Assembly (NCBI GenBank): GCA_014526335.1
Contig: JACTAT010000290.1
Location: 428,419 to 492,418, forward strand
Direction of reading: 5' to 3'
Source of the DNA: Chrysaora quinquecirrha
Taxonomy: Eukaryota > Cnidaria > Scyphozoa > Semaeostomeae > Pelagiidae
DNA length: 64,000 nucleotides
In this document: positions 22,621 to 34,640 of the stretch, in pieces
Position numbering within the stretch: the stretch's first letter is position 1
Layout of the letters: every line of letters begins with the position of its first letter
The notes under the pieces: generated by a model
What the model saw: only the letters and a program-made list of their open reading frames with translations
What the model was told of the DNA's origin: nothing
Databases searched by the model: none
Position numbers and translations under genes: made by a program

Positions 22621-25600
22621 CTAAAAGATAAATTTTCAAATACATGCATGTTTGGTACAAAGTAGCTTTTTATAGGGTAGGAAATCCTGACAACAAACCT
22701 TTGATTACTAGTGATGTGGATTAAGGTACTAGAAGTAGTGGGCTATCATGTTTAGATTTTTCACTGCTGTTTTGAAGAGGGTAGTTCGTAAAGAATTATG
22801 GTTGATTTTTTATGAGCAACTTCTAGTCACGGTACATTTCCAGTCTTTCTTGTGATTTATTGCTGTCACTGTGAAACTCTCTGGAACTTTTCTTTGAGTT
22901 TCAATTATTACAAATGAAATGCCTTGTGTTATTTACAAATAAAGACGTGATTGTCTTTCATGAGGCGTAGCCTATTGGAATAAGAAATACATGAGCACCA
23001 TTGTTCAATTAAAAAGAGAGCTGAATGTATTTATTGCGATGCCATCAATTCAAGAATCTCTCTACATCGAGAATACAAGCATCAGTAACCACGCTAGCGT
23101 CTGGTTAACTATTACTTCACTCAAGCTATGCATTTAACTTTTTGTAGAGATCTCGCACTGCCGTAGTGCACTACTTTGGTGAATTGATCATTACTATATA
23201 GACCCAAGATTTTAGCAGACCATGGTGTCCAGAAAGATGTAACGTTTTTCGACTTTCATACGCAAGTTTCAAAGTAAAAGAGATATACTTTTTATTTTAT
23301 GAGGAAAATACCGCAAACCTTAGTACTTAAAGGTCCTTAAATTTTGTACTGCTTTCTATTGATAACGAAAACAATAGAGCAAAGGAGTCAATTGTATTTT
23401 GCGGCAATCCTTGCTCTAGGTTCCCTATAAGCTGGCTCCTTATATAAAGGAATGAATAATAGGCTACTTGCCCTTGCTCTAATAAACATGTCTTGGTTTG
23501 CCGGTTCTGGGATTGGTTTATTTTGATATCCATCAATGTTGATCCTCCAAGATGCAAAAATACTCGGATACAGGGTGCCTGCTGCCCTTTCCGTTGGTTC
23601 TGTTATTTGACATTCTTCTGAAAGTGGATTTGATTTGCATATAGTGTATGGGTTTGGGAACCGCTGTCTGTTTAAACATGATGCCTCGTAGCCTTCTTTG
23701 AATTTACTTGCTTGTTCCACGTTTGGTAGGATGTATTGTGGACACTCACTACATGGGGTAAGAGCATTTTCACCTGTATTGAAAAATGTAAGTCAAGTTT
23801 GGAAATTTTCTGTGACATATAAGAAACGTATAATTTATACCAAAATTTGCAAATATTATTGATTTCGTGTTAGACTAGACATCTACCACTTATTATGACA
23901 AGCCTTTCATGTTTGGAGAGATTGATCTCCAATGATTAGAAAATGAGAAATATGGCTCCTTCTGTTTGTTGAAGATGTTGGATCAAACAGGCTGGAGCAT
24001 AAACTGAATATTTTATGATGCTTGATTTTTTTCGTCGATCATTGTTCGAATTTTTATTGAGTTCTTCGGGATCTTGAAGGAAAACAAAACAATGAAAAAA
24101 GGTCTGCTGTGATACTGTAGTTTCTGCACCATGTCCATTGTCTACACTATATTTCAGAATGATGGCAAATCTTGCAAATTCACCAATGTAAGTTAGTTTT
24201 AGTGTTGCGGCCAATACGCTAGGGCAAACAAGCTAAAGTTGTTTAGCTTACCGATGCTTGCCAAGGGAGAAGGTAGGATAATGCAAAGCTAGATCCAAAG
24301 AGTATGAGAGTACTGCATAGATACAATAAAATATGGCGTAATGATCCTAGTCTGATCCTAAAAGTCCATTCCAAAGGGATTCTAAGAACTCCAAAAAGAA
24401 ACCCAAATATTGCTAGTTTCTTGATCCCCTCCATATGTGCATACCTGCTCCAGCTTACCAAGGTATGGGGCTTGTTAGGACTCTTAGAAAGGATTATCTG
24501 GCTCTCCTTAGACAGTTTAATTACCACTGCTTCTCCTGCTAGTCAACAGTATTGCCTCCTTCTATCGTTTTTGCCAATTCAATTCGATGACTAGAAAATG
24601 CAATGAAAGACAGTAGAAGAAGCATAGTGCTTTTATATTAGAATATTTAGACCCTAGAGCCTGTTTCTCATGCATCAGTAACATTCTCTAAAAAGCTGCA
24701 GCTCCGAGTTTTTTCACTTCTTACCATCCAGCTATTGGTTCTGTTGTTAATTTTTATCTTCTAATTTAGCATTCTTTCAGAAGGCAAATTGATTTTGTAA
24801 CTAACCTACTGCCATTGATTTTGAAATGTAAGTGGTCGATCTGTCTGTAACTGTCGGTAGAAAGATTTGAAACTCTTTGACGTAGATTGCTTGCCTTGCT
24901 TCACTTTCCATAATCCACTCGTTATCAACAAGCCACTTTGTGTTGGCAATTTTGAAAAAGACGTCCTTTCCTTTGTAAAGATTCGTCAAATTCAAAAATG
25001 CTCTGTCTCCTTCACCTTTAAATGAAAAAACAAGACAAAAGCTCGCTCATTATTCATTTCTAAGGTGATGAGCCCAAGAAGGCAATAGATGCTCCATTCA
25101 AGGCCTTTTTTGAATGAGACCTCACCAGTACGAAAAAATTATCGAAAGGGCTTCTCCAGATGTTTAATCAAAATTGAATGTAATAGAAATGGTTTCGCGC
25201 AGATTGTTACAAGAAAAGTTTTCCTGTGAACCTTTGCTCGCTAAAACAAATAATAAGATATCTTTGGAGGTATATGTTCCAATATTTGGAGGTTACAAGA
25301 TTTTTATTATTTTTAGTACTCTGCTAGTTTACTCTTCATTGTCTTATTCTATATCATAATCTTTTTACTAATGGATACAATAAGTTTTTCTAGGATAGAT
25401 TTCTTATGACATAAACCTGATAGAGACTTCATCCATTTAGAGGGGGGCACAATTATTTTGGTTATGGGCGTTGATGCCTTTCTGTTACTATTCATGAGAT
25501 TTTGATTTATGTTATTTTGGGTTTATATCTCAACTGAAGAGTTGATCGTGTGAATATGAGTAAAATACGAAAAAAAGCAAAATATAAAAAAGTACGTTAC

Positions 25601-28600
25601 CGGCTGGTTTTATCGGAATTCTCACATCGTCGTTATAATATCTTGTGCATATTCTTTTAGTTCTTGACATGAGGGTAGAAAGGTCTGTTTTTTCTCCTTG
25701 GCATTCTCTTGGTTTTACTCCACCTTCTGCATATTGCAATTTATCACAATAGGTTTTGATTGTATTCCAAGTTTGAATGTTGTATGTCAAGTAACTCAAA
25801 GTGTATATATTGAGGTGGTTTAAAGTATTATGTTCTTCTCTCACAGGCAGCGACTTGAAGTTTGATGCAATATTTTGTGCTGCTCTCTCTCCAATCTTTG
25901 CCCTGTAACGAATGTCAATTAGATTCAGATCTTAGATGCTGACACTTACGGTGCCACATAAAGCCCAATAAAATCACTATTTAAAAACTGTTTTCTTCAA
26001 GCAAAATTTTCTTCAAGCAAAAGTTTTTTTTCATTTTTCAGAAGGTATTTTGAGATGATTGCTGACTATCGCACGAGTCAAATAAGTGTAGAGATGAAAG
26101 TATCTTGGAACTGTGATAGTCTATAGCTATACATTCGAAGCTCAGCCTTTTCTCAGGGTCATACTTATAGTAAAAACTTGATGTCATAGCATAGATGAGG
26201 TAACTCCTGAAGTTTATAGACTTGAGCGACCACTTCTCAATTGACATACTTTGCTAGGTATTTATTGATACCAATACCCCTTCAAGCCTTGGCAATAGCT
26301 TTCCTGACATGGCTTAAGAAGTTTAATTTATCATCAAGAAAAATAACCTAAGATGTTTATCTTCGTTCTTTTTTAACTTGCTTTCATTTCTCAAAGGTAC
26401 ATGAGGTTGTTAAGGGTAATCAATTTTGTCGAGAAGATAACCTCTTCAGGTTTTTCTGCATGAATTGCATTTTCGATTGCCCTACCCACTGATTTATTCT
26501 CTCTAGATCCCTATCCAAAGCAGCGAATTTCTCTCCTTCACTGCCACGACAGAAAAAGCGATTGGTTGTTGTACATTAATTATTTGATGTCACAATGGAC
26601 ATTTTTAATAAGATAATTTATATAAAAAAGTAAGAAAAGAGGACTAGAACTAAAGCTTGAGGGTCACCCGAGGATGCAATTCCAAAATTCTTACCATTTT
26701 GTAAGATACAATGGGTCTCGATTATTTGATAGAAAACTACACAAAAGAGTAAACTAAAAAAGGGAAAGATTCTGAAAATCAATCGAATTAATTTGTAAGA
26801 TTGGAAGATGACCGAGCAACAAGGGCAGACTTTGTAATGAACCAATCAGCGCATTTTTCACACTTTTGGTCTGAGCCAATCAGATTGCTAATTCACATCA
26901 CTTGGCTCGATAAAAATTAAGCGAGAACAGAGGCTGTGGGGAAATCAATAGGAAAACTTCTTTCATAAAAATTGAAAGCAGCAAGTAGGTTTGGAATTTT
27001 TTACTTTTTGTCAGATTTCCTATTACATTTAATGTTACGTAAAATACTCTGTTACATTAAATCTAGTTGAACTAAAATTCTTTCACCTTAATTTTTGATG
27101 TTTTTCTTCAATCGAGAAAGCTTTATGTTTGATTTTCGTCCCTGTCTGAGTCTTTTCTCACTTTGGTCTAAGGAACAAAATACCTCCACTTCATTTCCCA
27201 CCCCCCCCCCCCTTGAATATGAGTCTTTCGCCAAAGCTACAAGCTGCAGAAGAAAACCAAATTGATGCAAAACAAGACGATGAATTTCGCCGTGATTCTT
27301 GTTTACTAATGTTGGCTTTGAAGTGCAAAGAGTATTGGATGGCTGCTGATTTCCTGATCAAAATGCAGTATTTCACGTCTGGTTTATTTTCATAATACGT
27401 CTACTCTGCCTTTTAAGTGATTAAGAACCAAATTTTGTGAGTGGAGCCAGCCTTCAACCGGTCGAAATTCCTTGGCTTACAATACATAGAAGAGTTAATA
27501 CCCCTGTGATGCTGATGAACTTGTTCAGGCATGCAAATCAACATAGTAAATCTATGATTGAATGGGGCTATTGTATTGTTAGAGGAGGAATCTATTGTCT
27601 TTTATTTTGTGAGAAGGGATAAAGAGTAAATGCATCAGAACATAAGAAAAAAGTTTTCTTATTGATTTCCTCATAGCTTTTGTTCTCGATAATTTTGTGT
27701 CGAGCTACGTGTGGAAAATAACAAAATCTAAATAATAAAAAAATAGCGACTAGACAATGCTGTTATTTTCTTCTTCAGAAAACTATTCTACAGAGTAATC
27801 ATCAAACATGGATGTTCTGTTTTAGATATTAGTTGCAAAGATTTAATTTTTAACCAGGGGTAGAGTGTTAACTTAACATTTCTTTGACATGGATAAGTCT
27901 ATAATAGATCGACCAAAAAGTTCCGATAAAGTCTTATTGTGTTTTTTAGAATTTGGTGTTGCTGAGGTTTTACCTACATTAGCTTTACCTTATTCAATTT
28001 TGATAAGTGCTGCAGGAGATAATTTGAAGTAACATATCACTACTTCTAAAATCCCGATGATTCTGAAGTGCCACAATGCTTTTAGGGAAATTTGCTGTAA
28101 AGAATAACTACCTCATGCCTGATGCCAAAGTCTCCATCAAATCAAACTGAAAATCGTAGATCTCTGTATACGTCGCCATCATCTCTGCTATATAAACAGG
28201 TAAGTTCAAGCATGTGTGAACTTTCAATAAGCCTAATACCGTCCCAGGTGCCGTTTCAAGGCCATTGATAATATCACAGGCTGCTGTTACAACTTCATTC
28301 CAGTATGATTCCACCTCAACTAATTCTGGTCTCTGCACCTCTGGGTCATAGGCACGATATTTATCTATGAACAGCCTCTTTTGTATCTCAAATTCTACAG
28401 AATCAGAACTTTCAGAAGCATCCACAAGTTGCATCACTCTCTTGATTGGAATAGAGTTCCTTTCAAATTTCACCGCGAGATCGCTTGCCTTGTAAGTGAG
28501 AGCTTCAATTTTCTGTATTAAGACTCGAGCCTTCGTCAATTTTCCTATCGCAACACTGAATTCTTCTGTGGCTGCCATAATATCTCCTGCGGAGGACCCC

Positions 28601-31600
28601 CCAAATATTGCTTTTAAAGGGTTGCAGGCCTCGGCTATTGCGAGAGCTAATTTTGCAGCTTTCCCTGCGGCTTCACCTATGGTTGCAGTCAATGTTCCTT
28701 CCAATAGTTTTTTGAGATTAGTTCCTGCTTTATCTGCTACTTTCCTTGAGGAATCTTTATACTTATTGATCCACCCAGCTATGAACCCAATGTCGGCCTT
28801 TGCTTTATTGTTGCTAAAACTCTGTAGTTGCACAAAGTAATTTCTAAGCTCAACAAAACGTTGGTTGTTGCTGCTTGTAATATCCTCTGCTAGTTTAACA
28901 CTTGTAAGATGGTTTTGCTGGACGACAATAAGGATTCGATCCATCTGTCTAAACTCGAGTAGTCTCTCGTAGTTGGTTTCAGTACTTAACATGATCCTTT
29001 TCCTTCCGTCGATCTGTACATCGGACAACTTAAAGTAAGTAACCAGTTGGTCTAAGATTTGCTTGAAGTAGCAATCCTCTGATGGTTTCGAATAACCTTC
29101 TGGGCATGTCAGAATGTCGCTAGGCAGGAAATCCATTAACCTTTTCAGCTCATCGATATTTCTGTCTCTAACATGTCCTACAATTGTGTTTATGGTGCTC
29201 CTATACTCTTTCACTTTTTCAGCATTTATCACTGCTACGTCTGCCAACAGATACTCTAGATGACGCTCAATATAGACAAAGATATCTAGGCGGAGTGCAC
29301 TGTATAATGTCTTAAAAAGCTCATGTTTAACCTCCTCGGCTATTTTTGCCAATTTTCTGAGCTTTGTAATCTTTCTCGTGAACCGTCTTAAAACTTGAAG
29401 TTCGCAAAATATTAACGAGCGGATAGCGTGCGCTGAATTAGAAGTCAGATCTGACATCCTGTTATCACAGCTGTACATCTCTATTTGCTTCTTCATCCCA
29501 GCACTTATTGAGCAGTTTGCAAGCGCATCTCCGTATTCGCTGATCAGTCTTTTACCTGAAAAAGTCATTAAGGAGATTAGAAACATAATATGCAAAGTCC
29601 ATATCCTGTTTTAAAGGAGCCTTGAGGGAGGGGAGGGATTGGCAAAATTGGAGAGAAAACGATATGAAAGTGAGTCAATTTAATTTTAAAGTGTTAGTCT
29701 GTAGTAAAACCTAAAACTAGTTTCTACAAACCAAGTGTAAAAAGTGTGAAGATGACGGGCAATATCATTGTATCAAACCACTTCACATGGCATATATTAA
29801 CATGGCCGTACGATAAGCACACCGGCTCACCATTTTTGATAATTCTAGACTTCATTGCGTCCACTTTAAAGGCTAAAGATCCACAAATACTATCAAGCAA
29901 CTATAATGGTTAGAGCCAAATTCTAGCTGCCTAATACAAAAGATTAAGCCTACAAGACCAGGCAAGTAAGTGGGTCTTTTGTCAGCCGACAACGGAATGC
30001 GAGACAGTTATCAACCCTGCCCACCCTGGGCTCCCAAAGAAATTCACATGCTCTTCCGTGGTCAAAATCGAAGAGTGTTAATTCCATTACGTATAACAAA
30101 TTTACATGCACCTTGCGTGATCAGCTTATACAGCAAACATATACAAAAATCCTGACCGATTGGATTTGAATTAGATCTGACGAGCTCATTGCAACATGGC
30201 TGAGATGCAAGATATGACGCTTGATGGAATGCCAAGGCCTGGAAACGTCTAAAAGTTGCTTTTAAGTATTAACAAAATCAGATGAAGATAATAGATATGG
30301 ATCGAGTGATAATATCCTATAGTATGAACCACAACTAAGAGTATGGCCAATGAAATCATCTGTAGAACTCATTATTGCATATTCACTTGAACAATTTTCA
30401 TTTGTTGAAATGAAAAAAAAAATTGGTGAACAAAATGAACAAAATAAGGAGTCTACAAGAACCATATTACATTATTACTATTGTTTGAGACACGATACTT
30501 TAACTTTAAAGAAAGACTCAGCCGTGCCAAGTTTCATGGTTTTATTTAGATTTTGAAATTCGCCACTTGAATGCATAGAAATTGCTGACTAAGAAAAATC
30601 AGGCAAGTATGAAGTTTTCACATGAAACGAATTTTCTGCATTGAAAAAAGGCACAAGGATGCCAAATTTTACTCTATAACCTCCAGATTTGAAATCAGCA
30701 GCCATACCTCTATAGAAATCTATCAACTTTTTAGTTTTCTTGAATCTTTTGTCTTTGACTATAGAGGCTGACATGTTATATGGAGACTCAGTGGTACCGA
30801 TTTTGCCCATAAAACATAGAATTTTCAATCAGGGTATAAAATATACCGAGTCTTCAAAAAAACCCTTGGCTGGCCTTTAAACCCTACCTGACCTAGTCTA
30901 GGCCCTTGGAGAACAAACCTTTAATGAATTGATCATAAGTTTTGTTTGACAATTTCAATACATCCCCTTGAAACTTCCTTGTGTCCAGCCTTTGAGGACC
31001 TTCAAGTTGCCGATCTTGACAAATTTCGCTGATATCAGGATGGTGAAGCCAAAATTGATACATGTTTGTTGTTGGAACAAAGGTGTTCTTTTTTCCCTGC
31101 TTCAATTTCTTTACAAGTCTCATAGCATGTTTTTGAAACTTCCAAGACAACTCGAACCTTCTTACAATCTGAAAAACAAATAGAGTGTTTATTGCTCCAC
31201 CTACTTCCCATTCTATTTCCTTGAAGTTTTTTCAATCAGGGGTGATGTGGGAGGGGCGGAGGTTCTTTTCATCATTCAATGTTAGACGCTCGTCCTGGGA
31301 GAACACACCTTTATTGGAAAAATACCAAAATATCTGACACTATCATAATAGCTGTAAAATAAGCTACTACTGTCAGGTAATCTTCTACTACATACAGTCG
31401 GTGATTAATTATTTGGAGCTGTGCCCTTTCGGGCCTCAGGTCTAAGATAAGGTCTGGATAAACGAATAGTCATTCAAATCTAGGCACGTGGGAGACAAGT
31501 ATAAATTGAATGCAAAGAATGCTTAGCTTGAAGTAATCTGAAATAAAGAATTTAACTTTTAAGCTGTACTCTCTAGGCTCTAATAGATGGAGGGATTGGA

Positions 31601-33248
31601 ATAGTAGGGGGGTTTGAAAAATCTCAAAAAATTAATAATCAGGGGGGCTGGAATAAGAATGTCCTGCGTGGAAAATTTCAGAAAATTATTAAAAAGGGGA
31701 CATCTGTAAGAGACAGAATGTAGCAACAGTGAGTCGTTAAAAATACGGTGGAAAACTTCACTGATTTCACTCAAAATTCTCAATCTTGTAGATTTTTGTA
31801 ATGTAACTCTTGTTTTGTTTGCAACTCGTTTCAAGAATTAATTAGCGGGGGGTTGAAATAAGACTGTCCTGGGTGGAACATTTTCTAAAAATTAATAAGC
31901 GGGGGGGACGTCTATTAGAGAGACCAGAGAGTATATGTTTACACTGAATCTGGAACAACTTATAGCTTCTATAGGTAACATGTCATTTTTCAATCTTCGA
32001 ACACAGGTAAGAAAAGTAAGCATTAATTTCCTTTTTGAATTCATCTTCTGGAATAGACTATTTAGTGGGAAATTCTAAATTATGACAAACGAAAATTTCG
32101 TTATGTAATACTGGTCAATAGCCTCTTGTATATTTTTGTTCTATCAACAGTCTTATCGAAGCCACTTTTTTTCAACAAGAAATAATTCTCTAGAAGAAAA
32201 TGGGATGGAATGACTAAATTAATAAGCCACACCCGGGCTCGTCGGAATAATTAATAACTGTAAAGTTTGGAAACTTATGATGAAGGTACTTAACCTTGCT
32301 TTATCATAGAAAAGTTCGTTCTTAGATTAGGCATGTGTGGCATTCTAAAAGTTGTCTACATTTGCACTAAGAATTGAGGTCGTGGCTACAAGGATATAGG
32401 TAAACTTGAAAACTGTCGGAAAAGATTATGAATCTGATATTAGATATTAAACATATGAAGGCTATGTAGTATTCTACGATTGAATCTGCCAAGAAAGTTT
32501 TGTTTTTCGTATTTGAAAATGATTTAGATCTCTCTGGCTCTATGGGGTCGTCTTATAATAATGGCATTGAGAAGAAGCAGGATTTGGAAAATCAATCGAG
32601 ATAATTTGTCCTACTCGAGTCATCTTCACAAATTACCTCATTTGATTATAAAAGTGTGCAATCAGCGTATATTGAGGCTAAAATTCTGACATTAGGAGAA
32701 GAATGCTAAATTGGACATCCCAACCATAATACATATTGTTAAATAACTAAATTCCCTAAGATTTACAAAACTAATGAGATAATTTGTTAGAATGAAAATG
32801 ACCCGATTAGGACTCGATACCACAACCTCTAGATTCGGTGACGCAGTAGTAGCAGACTAGATTACGCATCTAGAGGTCGTGGGTTCGAGTCCTACTCGGG
32901 TCATTTTCATTCTCACAAATTATCTTGATTAATTTTCCAAATCCTGCTTCTCTTCAAATTTACAAAACTGTTTGTACATACCTTGCAATCAGGGTCGTTA
33001 TCTTTGCTTGATACAAAACAGACATCGCTGCTGTTCTTGTAGTTTTCAATAGGTGTCGTAAGCTTTGGTGAGCTCCTGAAGAACTTTTTGAGGCAGCAAT
33101 GGAAACAAAAATCTTCTGCTACTGAGCCAACATTTGCAATTTCATCAAGGCAGCTGCAATACTCCCCCCACGAGATTTGATTGTCTGCGAGGGATCTTGA
33201 TGCAGCGCAGCTGACCAGTATCAGCAATTTTACCAAATTTGAAGTCAT
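22420..33248 (-). CDS. Seven-exon gene for a 991-aa secreted helical protein, unrecognised family
   Basis: Exons (minus strand, in order): 33248-32982, 31168-30919, 29555-28112, 25902-25601, 25015-24806, 23773-23472, 22620-22420. They total 2976 nt, and every junction phase matches (0, 1, 2, 1, 1, 0). Five introns are GT-AG; the last is GC-AG. The product begins with a signal peptide (KLLILVSCAASRS) and a Cys-rich segment, continues with about 480 residues of charged helices, holds a Gly/Ala-rich hydrophobic stretch near residues 457-495, and ends in a Cys-bearing region. No membrane anchor follows, so secretion or surface association is inferred. I do not recognise the family. The helices-around-a-hydrophobic-segment plan recalls alpha-helical membrane-inserting proteins in a general way only. 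An acceptor TTTTAG lies just before ATG 33248, hinting at a 5' noncoding exon. Confidence 0.85.
23472..23773 (-). CDS. Exon 6, Cys-bearing C-terminal segment with GC donor
   Basis: Acceptor TTTCAATACAG|GTGAAAA, phase 1. It encodes LTPCSECPQY, SCLNRQRF, YTICKSN and EECQITEP, then LYPSIFASWRINIDGY and DMFIRAR. The only donor that keeps the next exon in frame is AAGG|GCAAGT at 23472/23471, a GC donor with an otherwise ideal consensus. A nearby GT (CAA|GTAGCC) would throw exon 7 out of frame. Confidence 0.8.
24806..25015 (-). CDS. Exon 5, beta-rich segment
   Basis: Acceptor CATTTAAAG|GTGAAGG, donor GTAG|GTTAGT, phases 1 and 1. It encodes a strand-prone segment, VFFKIANTKWLVDNEWI, followed by AIYVKEFQIFLPT. 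No Cys. Being a symmetric phase 1-1 exon, it could be skipped without a frameshift. Confidence 0.83.
25601..25902 (-). CDS. Exon 4 of the secreted helical protein
   Basis: Acceptor CGTTACAG|GGCAAAG, donor GCCG|GTAACG, phases 2 and 1. It encodes RAKIGERAAQNIASNFKSL, an aromatic-rich stretch (NIYTLSYLTYNIQTW) and three Cys around KTYCDKLQY, PRECQ and RICTRYY, ending IPIKPA. Confidence 0.85.
25903..28111. other. Intron of the secreted-protein gene
   Basis: No further exon is required by the phases. A C run near 27202-27215 and a segment near 26775 (GAAAATCAATCGA..TAATTTGT) shared with 32590 and 32925 are the only notable items. Confidence 0.6.
28112..29555 (-). CDS. Exon 3: large helical core with hydrophobic segment
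   Basis: Acceptor GACTTTTTCAG|GTAAAAG and donor ATGAG|GTAGTT bound 1444 nt with no stop. It encodes long amphipathic helices (for example RRFTRKITKLRKLAKIAEEV), a short Cys pair region (TCPEGYSKPSEDC), and the Gly/Ala-rich stretch GTLTATIGEAAGKAAKLALA followed by EACNPLKAIFGG. The alanine-rich stretch is flanked by charged helices on both sides. The open frame extends 40 bases upstream of the acceptor into the intron. Confidence 0.9.
30919..31168 (-). CDS. Exon 2: basic helical segment
   Basis: Acceptor TGTTTTTCAG|ATTGTAAG, donor AAAG|GTTTGT, phases 0 and 1. It encodes IVRRFELSWKFQKHAMRLVK, then LKQGKKN and a segment ending YDQFIK. Phase and spacing join it cleanly to exons 1 and 3. Confidence 0.82.
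31569..31931. mobile_element. 363-bp MITE with TA target duplication, in intron 1
   Basis: Left end CTCTCTAGGCTCTAATAGA, right end TCTATTAGAGAGACCAGAGAG in inverted orientation, each next to TA (31567-31568, 31932-31933). Internal GGGGGG and TGTCCTG(C/G)GTGGAA words are repeated near both ends. This fits a Tc1/mariner-type MITE. Confidence 0.7.
32568..32955. repeat. Head-to-head tRNA-derived inverted repeat
   Basis: Bases 32790-32831 are the reverse complement of 32870-32913 with about four mismatches (AATGAAAATGACCCG ... CGGGTCATTTTCATT). An outer pair matches too: GCAGGATTTGGAAAATCAAT near 32580 against its complement near 32925-32948. A third partial tRNA 3' end (CCTACTCGAGTCATCTTCAC) lies near 32612. 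The arrangement looks like two SINE copies inserted head to head or a foldback product. Confidence 0.7.
32832..32903 (+). tRNA. tRNA-Arg(ACG)-like sequence, damaged D arm
   Basis: 72 nt fold as a cloverleaf. The acceptor stem is GATTCGG/TCGGGTC (7 pairs with G-U wobbles) with discriminator A. The anticodon stem CTAGA/TCTAG encloses loop TTACGCA (anticodon ACG, 32864-32866). The T arm is GTGGG-TTCGAGT-CCTAC and contains a perfect B box, GGTTCGAGTCC. The A-box region TGACGCAGTAG is fair, but only two of four D-stem pairs form. I favour a SINE head or tRNA pseudogene over a working tRNA. Confidence 0.6.
32982..33248 (-). CDS. Exon 1: signal peptide and Cys-rich segment
   Basis: ATG 33248 gives MTSNLVKLLILVSCAASRS, a good signal peptide. 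About 70 residues follow, with Cys clusters (YCSCLDE, FCFHCCLKKFF, DVCF, DCK). An earlier in-frame ATG at 33281 would add MILPIHNFSIP and spoil the signal peptide, and an acceptor-like TTTTAG lies between the two. The donor AAG|GTATGT is strong, phase 0. An open frame continuing past the donor is intron. Confidence 0.85.
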
Positions 33249-33304
33249 AGGTATACTAAAATTATGAATGGGTAAAATCATTTATTAGTTAACTCAATTA
33301 CTCA

Positions 33305-34640
33305 TTTATTCATATTATTCAGTATCAATACGAAGAGGCCAACTTTTGCAAAAGCTCTGAAAATTCGCACGACAGAGTGAAGACAATAAAATTAAAATTG
33401 TGAAACACAGGAATCCTTATCACAATTCTCCAGCATGCATCAAAAGTACAATATCGAAAATACTCTAACCTATAACGATTTATTATCCTGTAGCGCGATT
33501 CACATAAAACCTGTGTAACAAGGCCATTTCACCTTAAAAGAAATCGTCATGAGTACGATAAGCTAGATTAGCCTTTTAAATGATATCATACCTAAACCAA
33601 CAGAAAGGGAAACTCGTAGATCTAAGTTTTTGGACTTGTGAGTTTTAAAAAAGAGCCCACGAATACAATTTGAACCGCTAAATGGAATATGATATTAGCT
33701 ACGTTGTCGGTTTTTGTGGCGGAAAATATACCAAGGACATACATGTCGCAATTTAGAAACCCCCATTCCTTTCAATAGCAGCAAATGCCAATTGACAAAA
33801 ATTGGAACGAAATTCAAGATTTTGCTTTCAACGATCTTTAAAAAGTTTCTGAAAATCGTCAATATCTGAAAAATCACTGCACTTTAATAAAGAATAAATA
33901 ATATTTTGTCAATATTATAAAAGGTATTGATGTCTGCATGGAGCTAAAGTTTTATAAAGGATATAACTGATGGTAGACTTACATTTTTTGTTGTTTTAAT
34001 CAGCGGCTCGTGGTTTCCAAATAGAAAGAAATTTGACAAAGCCTCTATACTTTCTATGTACCTCATGCTTATTTATAATTCAGTAGTTTTGATGACTTCT
34101 TCATAGCGATCTTAGGGATCATGGGCAAAGCTTATAAACATTATTTTGGTAGATAATTCTGAGAAGGGTCCTTGGCAGGTGGGAAAACAAATAATTTTTT
34201 CTACGTGCATGATGTATACCTCTCCACAGGTCCACATTTTTAGAAAAATTATAAAATTGTCAATTAGGCAGTCCTCTCTTCTCTCTCAAAATTTATTTCT
34301 GGAAAACATGAATCAACCTTTAGTTCCTCGCCATTGTCGCGAATCCATGACATTGTAAGGGAAATACTTAAATACCTTAAAGAATCAACATGTCTCAAAA
34401 TTTTCTGTTCTCCACTTGTTAATCACCCAGTATCGAAACGACAGAAATGCGATTCTCTTCAGTTTCCTTCATTTGCGTTATAGAAAAATATAAGATTGAA
34501 CAGTTTTCAAATCCATAAAACTGTTTGATGTTTTTGGCACGTCTAGCAGTTTAGTAGTTATGTAGAAATTGAGATTAAGAGCTTAAAATGCTTCAACTAT
34601 CACAGAAGTATATTGTATAAAGATAGACATAGTCTGAGAT
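33305..34640 (+). repeat. Dispersed mosaic copy of repeat A
   Basis: 33315-33960 is nearly identical to 13055-13700 (same GCGCGATTCACATAAAACCTG and ACCAAGGACATACATGTCGC words). 33960-34380 instead follows unit 2 (10.27-10.70 kb). The copy is therefore a recombinant of array units, or comes from an unsampled unit. It stops about 60 bp before the start codon of the minus-strand gene at 33248. Confidence 0.85.

Noticed and set aside
33249..33281. Upstream start ATG 33281 for the secreted protein
   Set aside because: It adds residues that weaken the signal peptide, and an acceptor-like TTTTAG lies between it and ATG 33248.
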